A stretch of 64,000 nucleotides of DNA from Streptomyces sp. NBC_00370 (GTDB taxonomy: Bacteria; Actinomycetota; Actinomycetes; Streptomycetales; Streptomycetaceae): NCBI RefSeq assembly GCF_036084755.1, contig NZ_CP107968.1, positions 4,583,501 to 4,647,500 of the forward strand, in the 5' to 3' direction. The notes under the pieces are model-generated. The model saw only the letters and a program-made list of their open reading frames with translations, had not been told where the DNA came from and made no database searches. Every line of letters starts with the position of its first letter. Position 1 is the first letter of the stretch. Positions 14,723 to 22,504 of this stretch are shown here, one piece after another. Made by a program: the position numbers and the translations under genes.

Positions 14723-17700
14723 CTACGGCGCCGCCGCGTCGATCGCCTTCACGATCCGCTTGTCCGAGACCGGCTGGGCCGTGCCCAGGGCGTGGGCGAA
14801 ATAGCTCACCCGCAGCTCCTCGATCATCCAGCGGATGTCCAGGACCTCGCGCGGCACCGGCCTGCCCTGCGGCAGCTGTTCCAGCAGCCAGGCGTACTCG
14901 TCCTGCATCTCGTGGACCTTCTCCATGCGCGTCGTGTCGCGCTGGACGTTGGTCGGCATCTGCTGCAGCCGGCGGTCCACGGCGACCAGATAGCGCATCA
15001 GGTCCGGCAGCCTCGGCAGCCCGGTGCGGGTGACGAAGCCGGCCGGCATGAGCGCCGCCAGCTGGTCCTTGACGTCCTGGGCGTTGTTGATGAGCACCAG
15101 GCTGTTCGTGGACTTCAGCCGGCGCTCGCACGCCTGCCAGGCCGCCAGGATCTGCTGGACCTGGCCGACGGTACGGACCGTCGCGTCCACGAGATCGGCG
15201 CGGACCTTGTCGTACAGCTTGCGGAAGGACTCCTCGTCCCACGCGGGGCCGCCGTGGTCGGCGATCAGCTTGTCCGCCGCCGCCGTGGCGCAGTCCTCGA
15301 ACAGCGCCTGGACGGAGCCGTGCGGATTGCGGGACAGCGCCAGCTTGTGCTGGTTGGTGAGCTTGTCCGAGGCGAACTTGGCAGGGCTGACCGGGATGTT
15401 GAGCAGGATCAGCCGCCGCGTCCCCGCCCACATCGCCTGCTGCTGCTCCGCTTCCGTGTCGAAGAGCCGTACGGCGACGCTGTCGCCCCGGTCGACCAGC
15501 GCCGGGTACGCCTTGACCGGCTGCCCCGCCCTGCGCGTCTCGAAGATCCGTACGAGCGTGCCGATGGTCCAGTCGGTCAGGCCCGTGCGCTCGATGGTCT
15601 CGCCGCCCGAGCGCTCGGCGGTCGCCGCAGCGGCCTTCGAGAGCGCCTGGCGGGCCTTGGGCCGCAGTTGCAGCTTCAGCTCGTCCAGATCCTTCGACTC
15701 GGCGATCTTGCGCCGTCGTTCGTCCACGATCCGGAACGTGATCTTGAGGTGGTCCGGCACCCGGCCCAGATCGAAGTCGTCGCCCGTGACGGGCACGCCC
15801 ACCATCCGCTGGAGTTCCCGCGCCAGCGTGACCGGCAGCGGCTCCTGGAGCGGTACGGCGCGGTCCAGGAACGCCTCCGCGTAGTTCGGCGCCGGTACGT
15901 AGTGCCGGCGGATCGGCTTGGGCAGCGAGCGGATCAGCTCCATCACCACGTCGGCGCGCAGCCCGGGGATCTGCCAGTCGAACCCTTCCGAAGTGACCTG
16001 GTTGAGCACCTGGAGCGGTACGTGGACGGTCACCCCGTCCGCGTCGGCGCCCGGTTCGAACTGGTACGTCACCCGGAAGCTGAGCTGTCCCTGCCGCCAG
16101 GTGTCCGGATAGTCGTCCTTGGTGACCGAGCCGGCCTTCTCGTTGATGAGCATCGACCGCTCGAAGTCGAGCAGTTCCGGCTCGTCCCGCCGCTTGGCCT
16201 TCCACCAGGAGTCGAAGTGCGCCCCGGAGACGATGTCTTCGGGCACCCGCTGGTCGTAGAAGTCGTACAGCGTCTCGTCGTCCACGAGGATGTCGCGGCG
16301 CCGGGCGCGGTGCTCCAACTCCTCGACCTCGCCCAGCAATTTGCGATTGTCATGGAAAAACTGATGGTGCGTCCGCCAGTCGCCCTCGACGAGCGCGTTG
16401 CGGATGAACAGGTCGCGGGAGGCCTCCGCGTCGATCCGGCCGAAGTTGACCTTGCGCCGGTCGATGATCGGGACGCCGTACAGCGTCACCTTCTCGTACG
16501 CCATCACGGCCGCCGCGTCCTTCTCCCAGTGCGGCTCGCTGTACGTGCGCTTCAGCAGATGGCCGGCCAGCGGCTCGATCCACTCCGGCTCGACCTTCGC
16601 GTTGACCCGCGCCCACAGCCGGGACGTCTCGACCAGCTCGGCCGACATGATGAACCGCGGCGGCTTCTTGAACAGTGCCGAGCCGGGGAAGACCGCGAAC
16701 TTCGCGCTGCGCGCCCCCAGATACTCGTTCTTCGCGCCGTCCTTCACGTCCTTCATGCCGATGTGCGACAACAGCCCGGCCAGCAGCGACACATGGACGG
16801 ACTGGTCGGCGGCCGCCGTGTCCTCGTCGCCGATCTTCAGGCCCATCTGCTTGGCGACCGTGCGCAGTTGGGAGTAGATGTCCTGCCACTCCCGGATCCG
16901 CAGGAAGTTCAGGTACTCCGACTTGCACATGCGGCGGAACGCCGAGGACGACAGCGCCTTCTGCTGCTCCCGTACATAGCGCCAGAGGTTGAGGAAGGCG
17001 AGGAAGTCGGACGTCTCGTCCTTGAAGCGGGCGTGCTGCTGATCGGCCTGGGTCTGCTTCTCCGCCGGGCGCTCGCGCGGGTCCTGGATGGAGAGCGCGG
17101 CGGCGATCACCATCACCTCCCGTACGCAGCCGTTGCGGTCGGCCTCGATGACCATGCGGGCGAGGCGCGGGTCGACGGGAAGCTGGGAGAGCTTGCGCCC
17201 GAGGGGCGTCAGCTTCTTCTTCGTGTCTTTCTGTGCCGCGTCGAACGCGCCGAGTTCCTGGAGGAGTTGGACACCGTCGCGGATGTTGCGGTGGTCCGGC
17301 GGGTCGATGAAGGGGAACTTCTCGATCTCGCCGAGCCCGGCCGCCGTCATCTGGAGGATGACCGACGCCAGGTTCGTACGGAGGATCTCGGCGTCGGTGA
17401 ACTCCGGGCGCGAGGTGAAGTCGTCCTCGGAGTAGAGCCGGACGCAGATGCCGTCCGACGTACGGCCGCAGCGGCCCTTGCGCTGGTTGGCGCTCGCCTG
17501 CGAGATCCGCTCGATCGGCAGCCGCTGGACCTTGGTGCGGTGGCTGTAGCGGGAGATGCGCGCGTTGCCCGGGTCGATGACGTACTTGATGCCGGGGACG
17601 GTGAGGGACGTCTCGGCGACGTTCGTGGCGAGGACGATCCTGCGCCCGCTGTGCCGCTGGAAGACGCGGTTCTGCTCGGCGTGCGAGAGCCGGGCGTAGA

Positions 17701-18661
17701 GCGGGAGGACTTCGGTGCCGCGGATCCTGCGTTTCTCCAGGGCGTCGGCGGTGTCCCGGATCTCCCGCTCGCCGGAGAGGAAGACCAGGATGTCGCCAGG
17801 CCCCTCCGACTGGAGCTCGTCGACGGCGTCGGAGATCGCGGTGATCTGGTCGCGGTCGCCCTCCTCGCCGTCCTCCTCCAGGAGCGGCCGGTAGCGGACC
17901 TCGACGGGGTACGTGCGGCCCGAGACCTCGACGATCGGGGCGTTGCGGAAGTGGCGCGAGAAGCGCTCCGGGTCGATGGTCGCCGAGGTGATGACGACCT
18001 TCAGGTCCGGGCGTCTGGGCAGCAGCTGGGCGAGATAGCCGAGCAGGAAGTCGATGTTGAGACTGCGCTCGTGCGCCTCGTCGATGATGATCGTGTCGTA
18101 GGCGAGCAGCTCGCGGTCGGTCTGGATCTCGGCGAGCAGGATGCCGTCCGTCATGAGCTTGACGAAGGTCGACTCCGGGTTCACCTGGTCCGTGAAGCGG
18201 ACCTTCCAGCCGACGGCCTCACCCAGCGGGGTGTCCAGCTCGTCGGCGACGCGCTCGGCGACCGTACGGGCCGCGATCCGGCGCGGCTGGGTGTGCCCGA
18301 TCATGCCGCGCACGCCGCGGCCCAGCTCCAGACAGATCTTGGGGATCTGCGTCGTCTTGCCGGACCCGGTCTCACCGGCGACGATCACGACCTGGTGGTC
18401 GCGTATCGCCTCCAGGATCGTGTCCTTCTTCTGGCTGACGGGAAGCTGCTCGGGATAACTGACCGCGGGCACACGGGCGCCACGCCGCCGGACCCGGTCG
18501 GTGGCCTTCTCGGCCTCGGCGGCGATCTCGTCCAGCACGGCCTGCCGTGCCTCGGGCTTGCGGATGCGCCGGGAGCCTTCGAGACGGCGGCCGAGCCGCT
18601 GCGCGTCACGCAGCGAGACGTCGGCCAGCAGGGTCTGGAGGTCGGCAAGGGAAGTAGACAT
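14723..18661 (-). CDS. hrpA: ATP-dependent RNA helicase HrpA (DEAH family)
   Basis: This 1312-residue protein is a full-length bacterial HrpA. Motif I is GETGSGKTTQ (residues 96-105), motif II IIIDEAHERS (DEAH at 194-197), motif III TSATID, and motif VI NQRKGRCGRT. The RecA-like core is followed by HA2, OB-fold and the long C-terminal DUF3418 region, as in E. coli HrpA, a helicase that rescues stalled ribosomes; the role in this organism is inferred. It starts with ATG at 18661. The gene lies between tRNA-Phe upstream and tRNA-Asp downstream, all on the minus strand. Confidence 0.95.
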   Translation of the reverse strand: MSTSLADLQTLLADVSLRDAQRLGRRLEGSRRIRKPEARQAVLDEIAAEAEKATDRVRRRGARVPAVSYPEQLPVSQKKDTILEAIRDHQVVIVAGETGSGKTTQIPKICLELGRGVRGMIGHTQPRRIAARTVAERVADELDTPLGEAVGWKVRFTDQVNPESTFVKLMTDGILLAEIQTDRELLAYDTIIIDEAHERSLNIDFLLGYLAQLLPRRPDLKVVITSATIDPERFSRHFRNAPIVEVSGRTYPVEVRYRPLLEEDGEEGDRDQITAISDAVDELQSEGPGDILVFLSGEREIRDTADALEKRRIRGTEVLPLYARLSHAEQNRVFQRHSGRRIVLATNVAETSLTVPGIKYVIDPGNARISRYSHRTKVQRLPIERISQASANQRKGRCGRTSDGICVRLYSEDDFTSRPEFTDAEILRTNLASVILQMTAAGLGEIEKFPFIDPPDHRNIRDGVQLLQELGAFDAAQKDTKKKLTPLGRKLSQLPVDPRLARMVIEADRNGCVREVMVIAAALSIQDPRERPAEKQTQADQQHARFKDETSDFLAFLNLWRYVREQQKALSSSAFRRMCKSEYLNFLRIREWQDIYSQLRTVAKQMGLKIGDEDTAAADQSVHVSLLAGLLSHIGMKDVKDGAKNEYLGARSAKFAVFPGSALFKKPPRFIMSAELVETSRLWARVNAKVEPEWIEPLAGHLLKRTYSEPHWEKDAAAVMAYEKVTLYGVPIIDRRKVNFGRIDAEASRDLFIRNALVEGDWRTHHQFFHDNRKLLGEVEELEHRARRRDILVDDETLYDFYDQRVPEDIVSGAHFDSWWKAKRRDEPELLDFERSMLINEKAGSVTKDDYPDTWRQGQLSFRVTYQFEPGADADGVTVHVPLQVLNQVTSEGFDWQIPGLRADVVMELIRSLPKPIRRHYVPAPNYAEAFLDRAVPLQEPLPVTLARELQRMVGVPVTGDDFDLGRVPDHLKITFRIVDERRRKIAESKDLDELKLQLRPKARQALSKAAAATAERSGGETIERTGLTDWTIGTLVRIFETRRAGQPVKAYPALVDRGDSVAVRLFDTEAEQQQAMWAGTRRLILLNIPVSPAKFASDKLTNQHKLALSRNPHGSVQALFEDCATAAADKLIADHGGPAWDEESFRKLYDKVRADLVDATVRTVGQVQQILAAWQACERRLKSTNSLVLINNAQDVKDQLAALMPAGFVTRTGLPRLPDLMRYLVAVDRRLQQMPTNVQRDTTRMEKVHEMQDEYAWLLEQLPQGRPVPREVLDIRWMIEELRVSYFAHALGTAQPVSDKRIVKAIDAAAP

Positions 18662-18723
18662 ACCGGAACCAGGATCTCACCCGGGGCGAGAGAGTGGCGA
18701 ACCATTTCGGCCCGCACACGAGA

Positions 18724-18756
18724 AAGCCCCCCGCCGATGATCTCGGTAGGGGGCTT
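18724..18756. terminator. Hairpin terminator of the tRNA-Asp/tRNA-Phe unit
   Basis: AAGCCCCC and GGGGGCTT arms lie just downstream (minus strand) of tRNA-Phe and upstream of hrpA, separating tRNA transcription from the helicase gene. Confidence 0.7.
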
Positions 18757-18776
18757 CGGGCCTTTGCGGGCCGAGG

Positions 18777-18850
18777 TGGCTGGGGCCGGGATCGAACCGG
18801 CGACCTATCGCTTTTCAGGCGATCGCTCGTACCAACTGAGCTACCCAGCC
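18777..18850 (-). tRNA. tRNA-Phe(GAA)
   Basis: This 74-nt minus-strand cloverleaf has acceptor GGCTGGG/CCCAGCC, anticodon loop CTGAAAA between ATCGC and GCGAT (anticodon GAA), and T-arm CGCCGGTTCGATCCCGGCC. It is separated from the upstream tRNA-Asp by 20 bases and is probably processed from a common transcript. Confidence 0.95.
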
Positions 18851-18870
18851 ACGCAATCTCGCGATTGCAG

Positions 18871-18945
18871 CGGTCCTGACGGGATTTGAACCCGCGGCCT
18901 CCACCTTGACAGGGTGGCGAGCACTCCAAGCTGCTCCACAGGACC
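18871..18945 (-). tRNA. tRNA-Asp(GTC), second copy
   Basis: The sequence is identical over 75 nt to the tRNA-Asp at 14547. It is the first gene of a two-tRNA unit (Asp-Phe) on the minus strand. Its promoter should lie in 18946-19100, which has no other gene. Confidence 0.95.
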
Positions 18946-19109
18946 TCGCTGATGTGCGGGACAAGTCTCGCACACGGTCAAACATGCTCCCAACGGGATT
19001 TCCACGGTGTCCTTGAGTGATCGAACAGACACGCTGGGGTGGCCCGATGTCGCTAGATGAGCGTATCAGAATGCGGCACATGCCCTGTCCGCGCTGTGGG
19101 CGGCCTTGA

Positions 19110-19128
19110 GTCTCCACCGGGTGGAGAC
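19110..19128. promoter_or_regulatory. MerR operator (GTCTCCACC-G-GGTGGAGAC)
   Basis: A perfect 9-1-9 inverted repeat directly follows a TTGA-like -35 and stands 14 bases before the merR start. MerR-family proteins bind such repeats in the long spacer of their own promoters, so this is likely the autoregulatory site. Confidence 0.75.
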
Positions 19129-19142
19129 GGGAGGGTGAACCC

Positions 19143-20066
19143 ATGGACGGCAAGACGCTGTATTCGATCGGTGAGCTGGCCCGTCGGACGGGGCTGACGG
19201 TCACCGCCATCCGCTTCTACTCCGACCGAGGCATCGTCCCGGCCGCCGAGCGCAGCCCGGCCGGCTACCGCTTGTACGGCGCCGACGCCGTCGCCCGCCT
19301 GGATCTCGTACGGACGCTACGCGAGCTGGGCCTCGACCTGCCCACGGTCGGCCGGGTCCTGGCCGGTGAGCTGACCCTCCCGGAGGCCGCGGCGGCGCAG
19401 GCCGAGGCGCTGACGGCCCGGATCGGGACGCTGCGGCTGCGGCGCGCGGTGCTGACGGCGGTGGCCAGACGCGGCTCCACACCCGAGGAGATGGATCTCA
19501 TGCACAAGCTGGCCAAGCTGTCGGAGGACGAGCGCCGCGCCCTGATCGCGGACTTCCTGGACGCGGTGTTCGGCGACCTGGCGACCGCCCCGGCCATCGC
19601 CGGGCTCGTCCGGACCCTGACCCCGGAACTGCCCGCCCACCCGGAACCCGAACAGATCGAAAGCTGGGTGGAACTGGCGGAACTCACCCAGAACCCGGAC
19701 TTCCGGGCCGCGCTGAGGCGCATGGCCGAGCAGCTCGCGGCCGACGCGGGAGGAAGCGGGTTCGTACGCCGCGACCCGGTGGCGACGGTCCGCGACCAGG
19801 TACGCCCCGCCCTGGCGGCCGGCGTCGACCCGGCGTCGCCCGGCGCGGACGGGGTGGTGGCGGAGATCACGGCGCGGTACGCGCACGACGGCGGCCTGCG
19901 ACGCCTGCTGGCCAGGCTGGAGACGGCGAACGACCCCCGCAGGGAGCGCTACCTGGAACTGCTCGCAGTGATCAACGGCTGGCCGGCCCCGGAGCGCGTG
20001 ACACCGGCGCTTGACTGGTCGATCCGCGCGCTGCGGCTCGCCGTAGGGCCGACCGGGCGGTCGTAG
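19143..20066 (+). CDS. MerR family transcriptional regulator with C-terminal sensing domain
   Basis: The 307-residue product has an N-terminal MerR winged helix (residues 6-75: YSIGELARRTGLTVTAIRFY, GIVPAAERSPAGYRLY). A coiled-coil helix and a long all-helical C-terminal domain of about 190 residues follow (EDERRALIADFLDAVFGD, ESWVELAELTQNPDF). No metal-binding cysteines are present, so a small-molecule effector is more likely than a metal. The palindrome immediately upstream suggests autoregulation. The next genes are the sigma factor and membrane protein on the same strand, but the 93-bp gap leaves cotranscription open. Confidence 0.9.
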   Translation: MDGKTLYSIGELARRTGLTVTAIRFYSDRGIVPAAERSPAGYRLYGADAVARLDLVRTLRELGLDLPTVGRVLAGELTLPEAAAAQAEALTARIGTLRLRRAVLTAVARRGSTPEEMDLMHKLAKLSEDERRALIADFLDAVFGDLATAPAIAGLVRTLTPELPAHPEPEQIESWVELAELTQNPDFRAALRRMAEQLAADAGGSGFVRRDPVATVRDQVRPALAAGVDPASPGADGVVAEITARYAHDGGLRRLLARLETANDPRRERYLELLAVINGWPAPERVTPALDWSIRALRLAVGPTGRS

Positions 20067-20159
20067 AAAATACTTTCGGGACCCAGGCAACCGGATCCTC
20101 CCTCCAACCGGTTGACCCGGTGGGGGGTTGACGCGACGGGGCAGTGCCGGAGGAGGGCG

Positions 20160-20693
20160 GTGACGGACTCGGAAGCGGACTTCGCGGACTTCGAGGAGTT
20201 CGTCACGGCACGCGGGCCGCGCCTGCTGCGCGCCGCCTGGCTGCTGACCGGGGACGCGCATCTCGCGGAGGACCTGGTGCAGACGGTGCTGGCCAAGATG
20301 TGGCCCAAGTGGCGCCGTATCGCGGCCGGGAGCCCGGACGGGAGTCCGGAGGCGTACGCCCGCAAGGCGCTGGTGAACACGTACGCGTCGTGGTGGCAGC
20401 GGCGTTGGCGCGGCGAGGTGCCGCACGACGTGCTGCCCGACGCGTCGCGGGACACGGCGGGGGTCGACGTCTTCGAGGCCGTCGACCTGGAACGTTCGCT
20501 CGCGGTCGCGCTGCGTTCGCTGCCGCCTCGGCAGCGAACGGTGGTCGTGCTGCGCTATTTCGAAGACCTCAGCGTCGAGGAGACGGCCGAAATCCTCGGC
20601 TGCCGGCCCGGGACGGTCAAGAGCCAGGCCGCGAAGGCGCTGGGCTCCCTGCGCGGCCTGCTGGCCGTCAACGTGCTCGTGGAAGGGCGGTGA
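20160..20693 (+). CDS. ECF sigma factor, SigE family (Streptomyces type)
   Basis: About 177 residues. Region 2 is FEEFVTARGPRLLRAAWLLTGDAHLAEDLVQTVLAKMW and region 4 is LPPRQRTVVVLRYFEDLSVEETAEILGCRPGTVKSQAAKAL, characteristic of the large SigE-type ECF subfamily of actinomycetes. The start is uncertain: GTG at 20160 follows AGGAGGG at very short spacing, and ATG at 20112 is the upstream option. The stop abuts the ATG of the next gene, a membrane protein with a short cytoplasmic N-terminus, which may be its anti-sigma partner although no zinc-finger motif is visible there. Confidence 0.88.
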   Translation: MTDSEADFADFEEFVTARGPRLLRAAWLLTGDAHLAEDLVQTVLAKMWPKWRRIAAGSPDGSPEAYARKALVNTYASWWQRRWRGEVPHDVLPDASRDTAGVDVFEAVDLERSLAVALRSLPPRQRTVVVLRYFEDLSVEETAEILGCRPGTVKSQAAKALGSLRGLLAVNVLVEGR

Positions 20694-21491
20694 ATGGTGG
20701 TGGACGAAGAGGAGACGGTACGGGTGGCGGAGGACGATCTGCGCATCCTGCTCAAGTACGCCACCCCCGAACTCACCGCGTCGCCGCAGTGGATGCGGCA
20801 GATCCGCCGCCGCGTCGTACGGCGCAGGCGTCGCCGGCTCGCTCTGCTGACCGCCGTGACGGGCGTCGGGGCGGTGGCGCTCGCCGTCGGCACGCTGACC
20901 GGCGCCGGCGTCCTGGACCCGGGTCCGCAGCGCCCCGCGCGCCTGCCCGCCGCCGTCGGAACGGTCGGCGCCTCGTCGTCGCCGGGCGGCGCGGGTACGG
21001 ATACGGAGAAGGACGCGGACGACCTCGGGCTCGTCATGCCGCTGCCCGCCGGGTGGCAGCGGCTGTCCACGTCCGACGCGCGGTCGCTCGTGACGATCTT
21101 CATCGGCAACGGGCAGCGGCTGACCGGCAGTACGTGCGACGAGCCGACCCGCGACCCCTTCACCTGCGCGCCCGTCTCCCGGCTCGGTGCGGGCGAGGCG
21201 CTGATGGTGCTCAGGCAGGAGGACCAGCCGTACAACTGGTCCTGGCGGAAGACGTTCACCGTCCGGCCGGCGGATCAGGTGGACGACGGTTGCCGCGCGA
21301 TCGGTGGGTACAAGGAGCTGATGGGCTGGGGCGCCGCCCCCGAACCCGCGGTCAAGAGGCCCGTGATCAACGCCTACGTCTGTCTCAGGGGCCCGTCGTC
21401 GTCGACCCTCGCCCAGGTCGAGGACATCCTCGACGACGCCGTACTGCCCGCGGTCCCGTCCGCCGAGCCGGACGGGTACCCGCACCACTGA
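20694..21491 (+). CDS. Single-pass membrane protein coupled to the ECF sigma gene
   Basis: The 265-residue protein has a cytoplasmic N-terminus with a basic patch (RRRVVRRRRRRLALL), one membrane helix at about residues 48-70 (LALLTAVTGVGAVALAVGTL) and an extracytoplasmic domain with paired cysteines (GSTCDEPTRDPFTCAP; DDGCRAIGGY; NAYVCLRG). The ATG begins directly after the sigma stop, so the genes are cotranscribed. It could be an unconventional anti-sigma factor or a sensor; it lacks the HxxxCxxC signature of zinc anti-sigma proteins. Otherwise unrecognised. Confidence 0.75.
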   Translation: MVVDEEETVRVAEDDLRILLKYATPELTASPQWMRQIRRRVVRRRRRRLALLTAVTGVGAVALAVGTLTGAGVLDPGPQRPARLPAAVGTVGASSSPGGAGTDTEKDADDLGLVMPLPAGWQRLSTSDARSLVTIFIGNGQRLTGSTCDEPTRDPFTCAPVSRLGAGEALMVLRQEDQPYNWSWRKTFTVRPADQVDDGCRAIGGYKELMGWGAAPEPAVKRPVINAYVCLRGPSSSTLAQVEDILDDAVLPAVPSAEPDGYPHH

Positions 21492-21500
21492 TCCGATCCG

Positions 21501-21520
21501 TTCCGTTCCGTTCCGTTCCG
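21501..21520. repeat. Four tandem TTCCG pentamers
   Basis: Four perfect copies of TTCCG stand immediately upstream of the ribosome site (AAAGGGA) of the L,D-transpeptidase gene. Such short repeats can vary in number and change leader length. Confidence 0.7.
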
Positions 21521-21533
21521 AAAGGGATCTTCG

Positions 21534-22316
21534 ATGCCTTCACGCCTTCCCGTCGCCCTCGTGCTGGCGGCTGCCGCACTGGCCTCGGTGTCCGGCTGCG
21601 GCACCGGCGGTACGTCCGGCAGCGGCACCGACGCCGCGCCGCACACGCAACAAGCCGCGCCGCTCTCGCCCCTCTCCGGAGCGGACGGGACGGGCGGGAC
21701 GGCCACAGCGACCGTGAGCCCGCTGCCCAGCGAGCTGCCGGGGCTCGGCGCGCGGACACTGGCCGAGGTGCCCGGCAACGCCCGCCAGGTCGTGATCGTG
21801 ACCGGCCGGGGCAAGAACTCCCCGCTGTCCCAGGTGGTGTTGTACCGGCGCACCGCCAACGGCTGGGACGCGGGCGCCACATGGGCCGCGCACAACGCCA
21901 AGGAGGGCTGGCGCGCCGACCACCGGGCGGGCGATCTGCGTTCGCCCGTCGGCGTGTTCGCCCTCACCGACGCGGGCGGCCGGCTCGGCGATCCCGGTAC
22001 GCGCCTCCCGTACGACCACGCGCCCGTCGGCTTCTCCATCGGCGGAACGGGCTTCGCGGGTGAACCCCTCGCCGGGTCCTTCGACTACGTCGTCGCCATC
22101 AACTACAACCGCCGGCCGGGGACTTCGCCGCGCGACTGGACCCGCCCCGAAGGCGCGGGCAAGGGCGGCGGCATCTGGTTCCACGTCGACCACGGTGGCC
22201 CCACGCACGGCTGCGTCAGCCTCTCCGAGCCGCACATGAAGACGCTGCTGCGCACCCTCGACCCCGCGCTGCACCCGGTGGTCGTCATGGGCGACGCCGC
22301 CTCGCTCGCGCGCTGA
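21534..22316 (+). CDS. L,D-transpeptidase (YkuD) family lipoprotein
   Basis: The 260-residue secreted protein has a lipoprotein signal ending in LASVSGCG. After a Ser/Thr/Pro-rich linker comes a YkuD-like catalytic domain with the motif HGGPTHGCVSLSEPHM, whose His and Cys are the catalytic residues. Other family elements are AGDLRSPVGVFALTDAGGR and YVVAINYN. It would cross-link peptidoglycan stems (3-3 links) or act as a related murein enzyme outside the membrane. It follows the sigma/membrane-protein pair by 42 bases on the same strand, hinting at envelope-stress control. Confidence 0.85.
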   Translation: MPSRLPVALVLAAAALASVSGCGTGGTSGSGTDAAPHTQQAAPLSPLSGADGTGGTATATVSPLPSELPGLGARTLAEVPGNARQVVIVTGRGKNSPLSQVVLYRRTANGWDAGATWAAHNAKEGWRADHRAGDLRSPVGVFALTDAGGRLGDPGTRLPYDHAPVGFSIGGTGFAGEPLAGSFDYVVAINYNRRPGTSPRDWTRPEGAGKGGGIWFHVDHGGPTHGCVSLSEPHMKTLLRTLDPALHPVVVMGDAASLAR

Positions 22317-22331
22317 TCTTTCCGCCGAACG

Positions 22332-22372
22332 CACTCCAGGCCGGGACGGCGACGCCGTCCCGGCCTGGAGTG
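22332..22372. terminator. Perfect hairpin between L,D-transpeptidase gene and tRNA-Glu
   Basis: CACTCCAGGCCGGGACGGC (22332-22350) pairs with its exact complement (22354-22372) around GAC. It lies between convergent units and should terminate both. Confidence 0.8.
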
Positions 22373-22383
22373 TTCTGGAATTG

Positions 22384-22456
22384 TGCCCCCAACGGGATTC
22401 GAACCCGTGCTACCGCCTTGAAAGGGCGGCGTCCTGGGCCACTAGACGATGAGGGC
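22384..22456 (-). tRNA. tRNA-Glu(TTC)
   Basis: This 73-nt minus-strand cloverleaf has acceptor GCCCTCA/TGGGGGC, anticodon loop CTTTCAA between CCGCC and GGCGG (anticodon TTC), and T-arm ACGGGTTCGAATCCCGT. A terminator lies directly downstream. Confidence 0.95.
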
Positions 22457-22504
22457 TAGGGCGCGAGCAGCATATGGGATCGGCCGAGGTATCGCCAAAA
22501 CGGT

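Noticed and set aside
14582..18889. 1435-codon plus-strand open frame
   Set aside because: It covers tRNA-Asp, hrpA and tRNA-Phe in antisense; hrpA is unambiguous by its helicase motifs.
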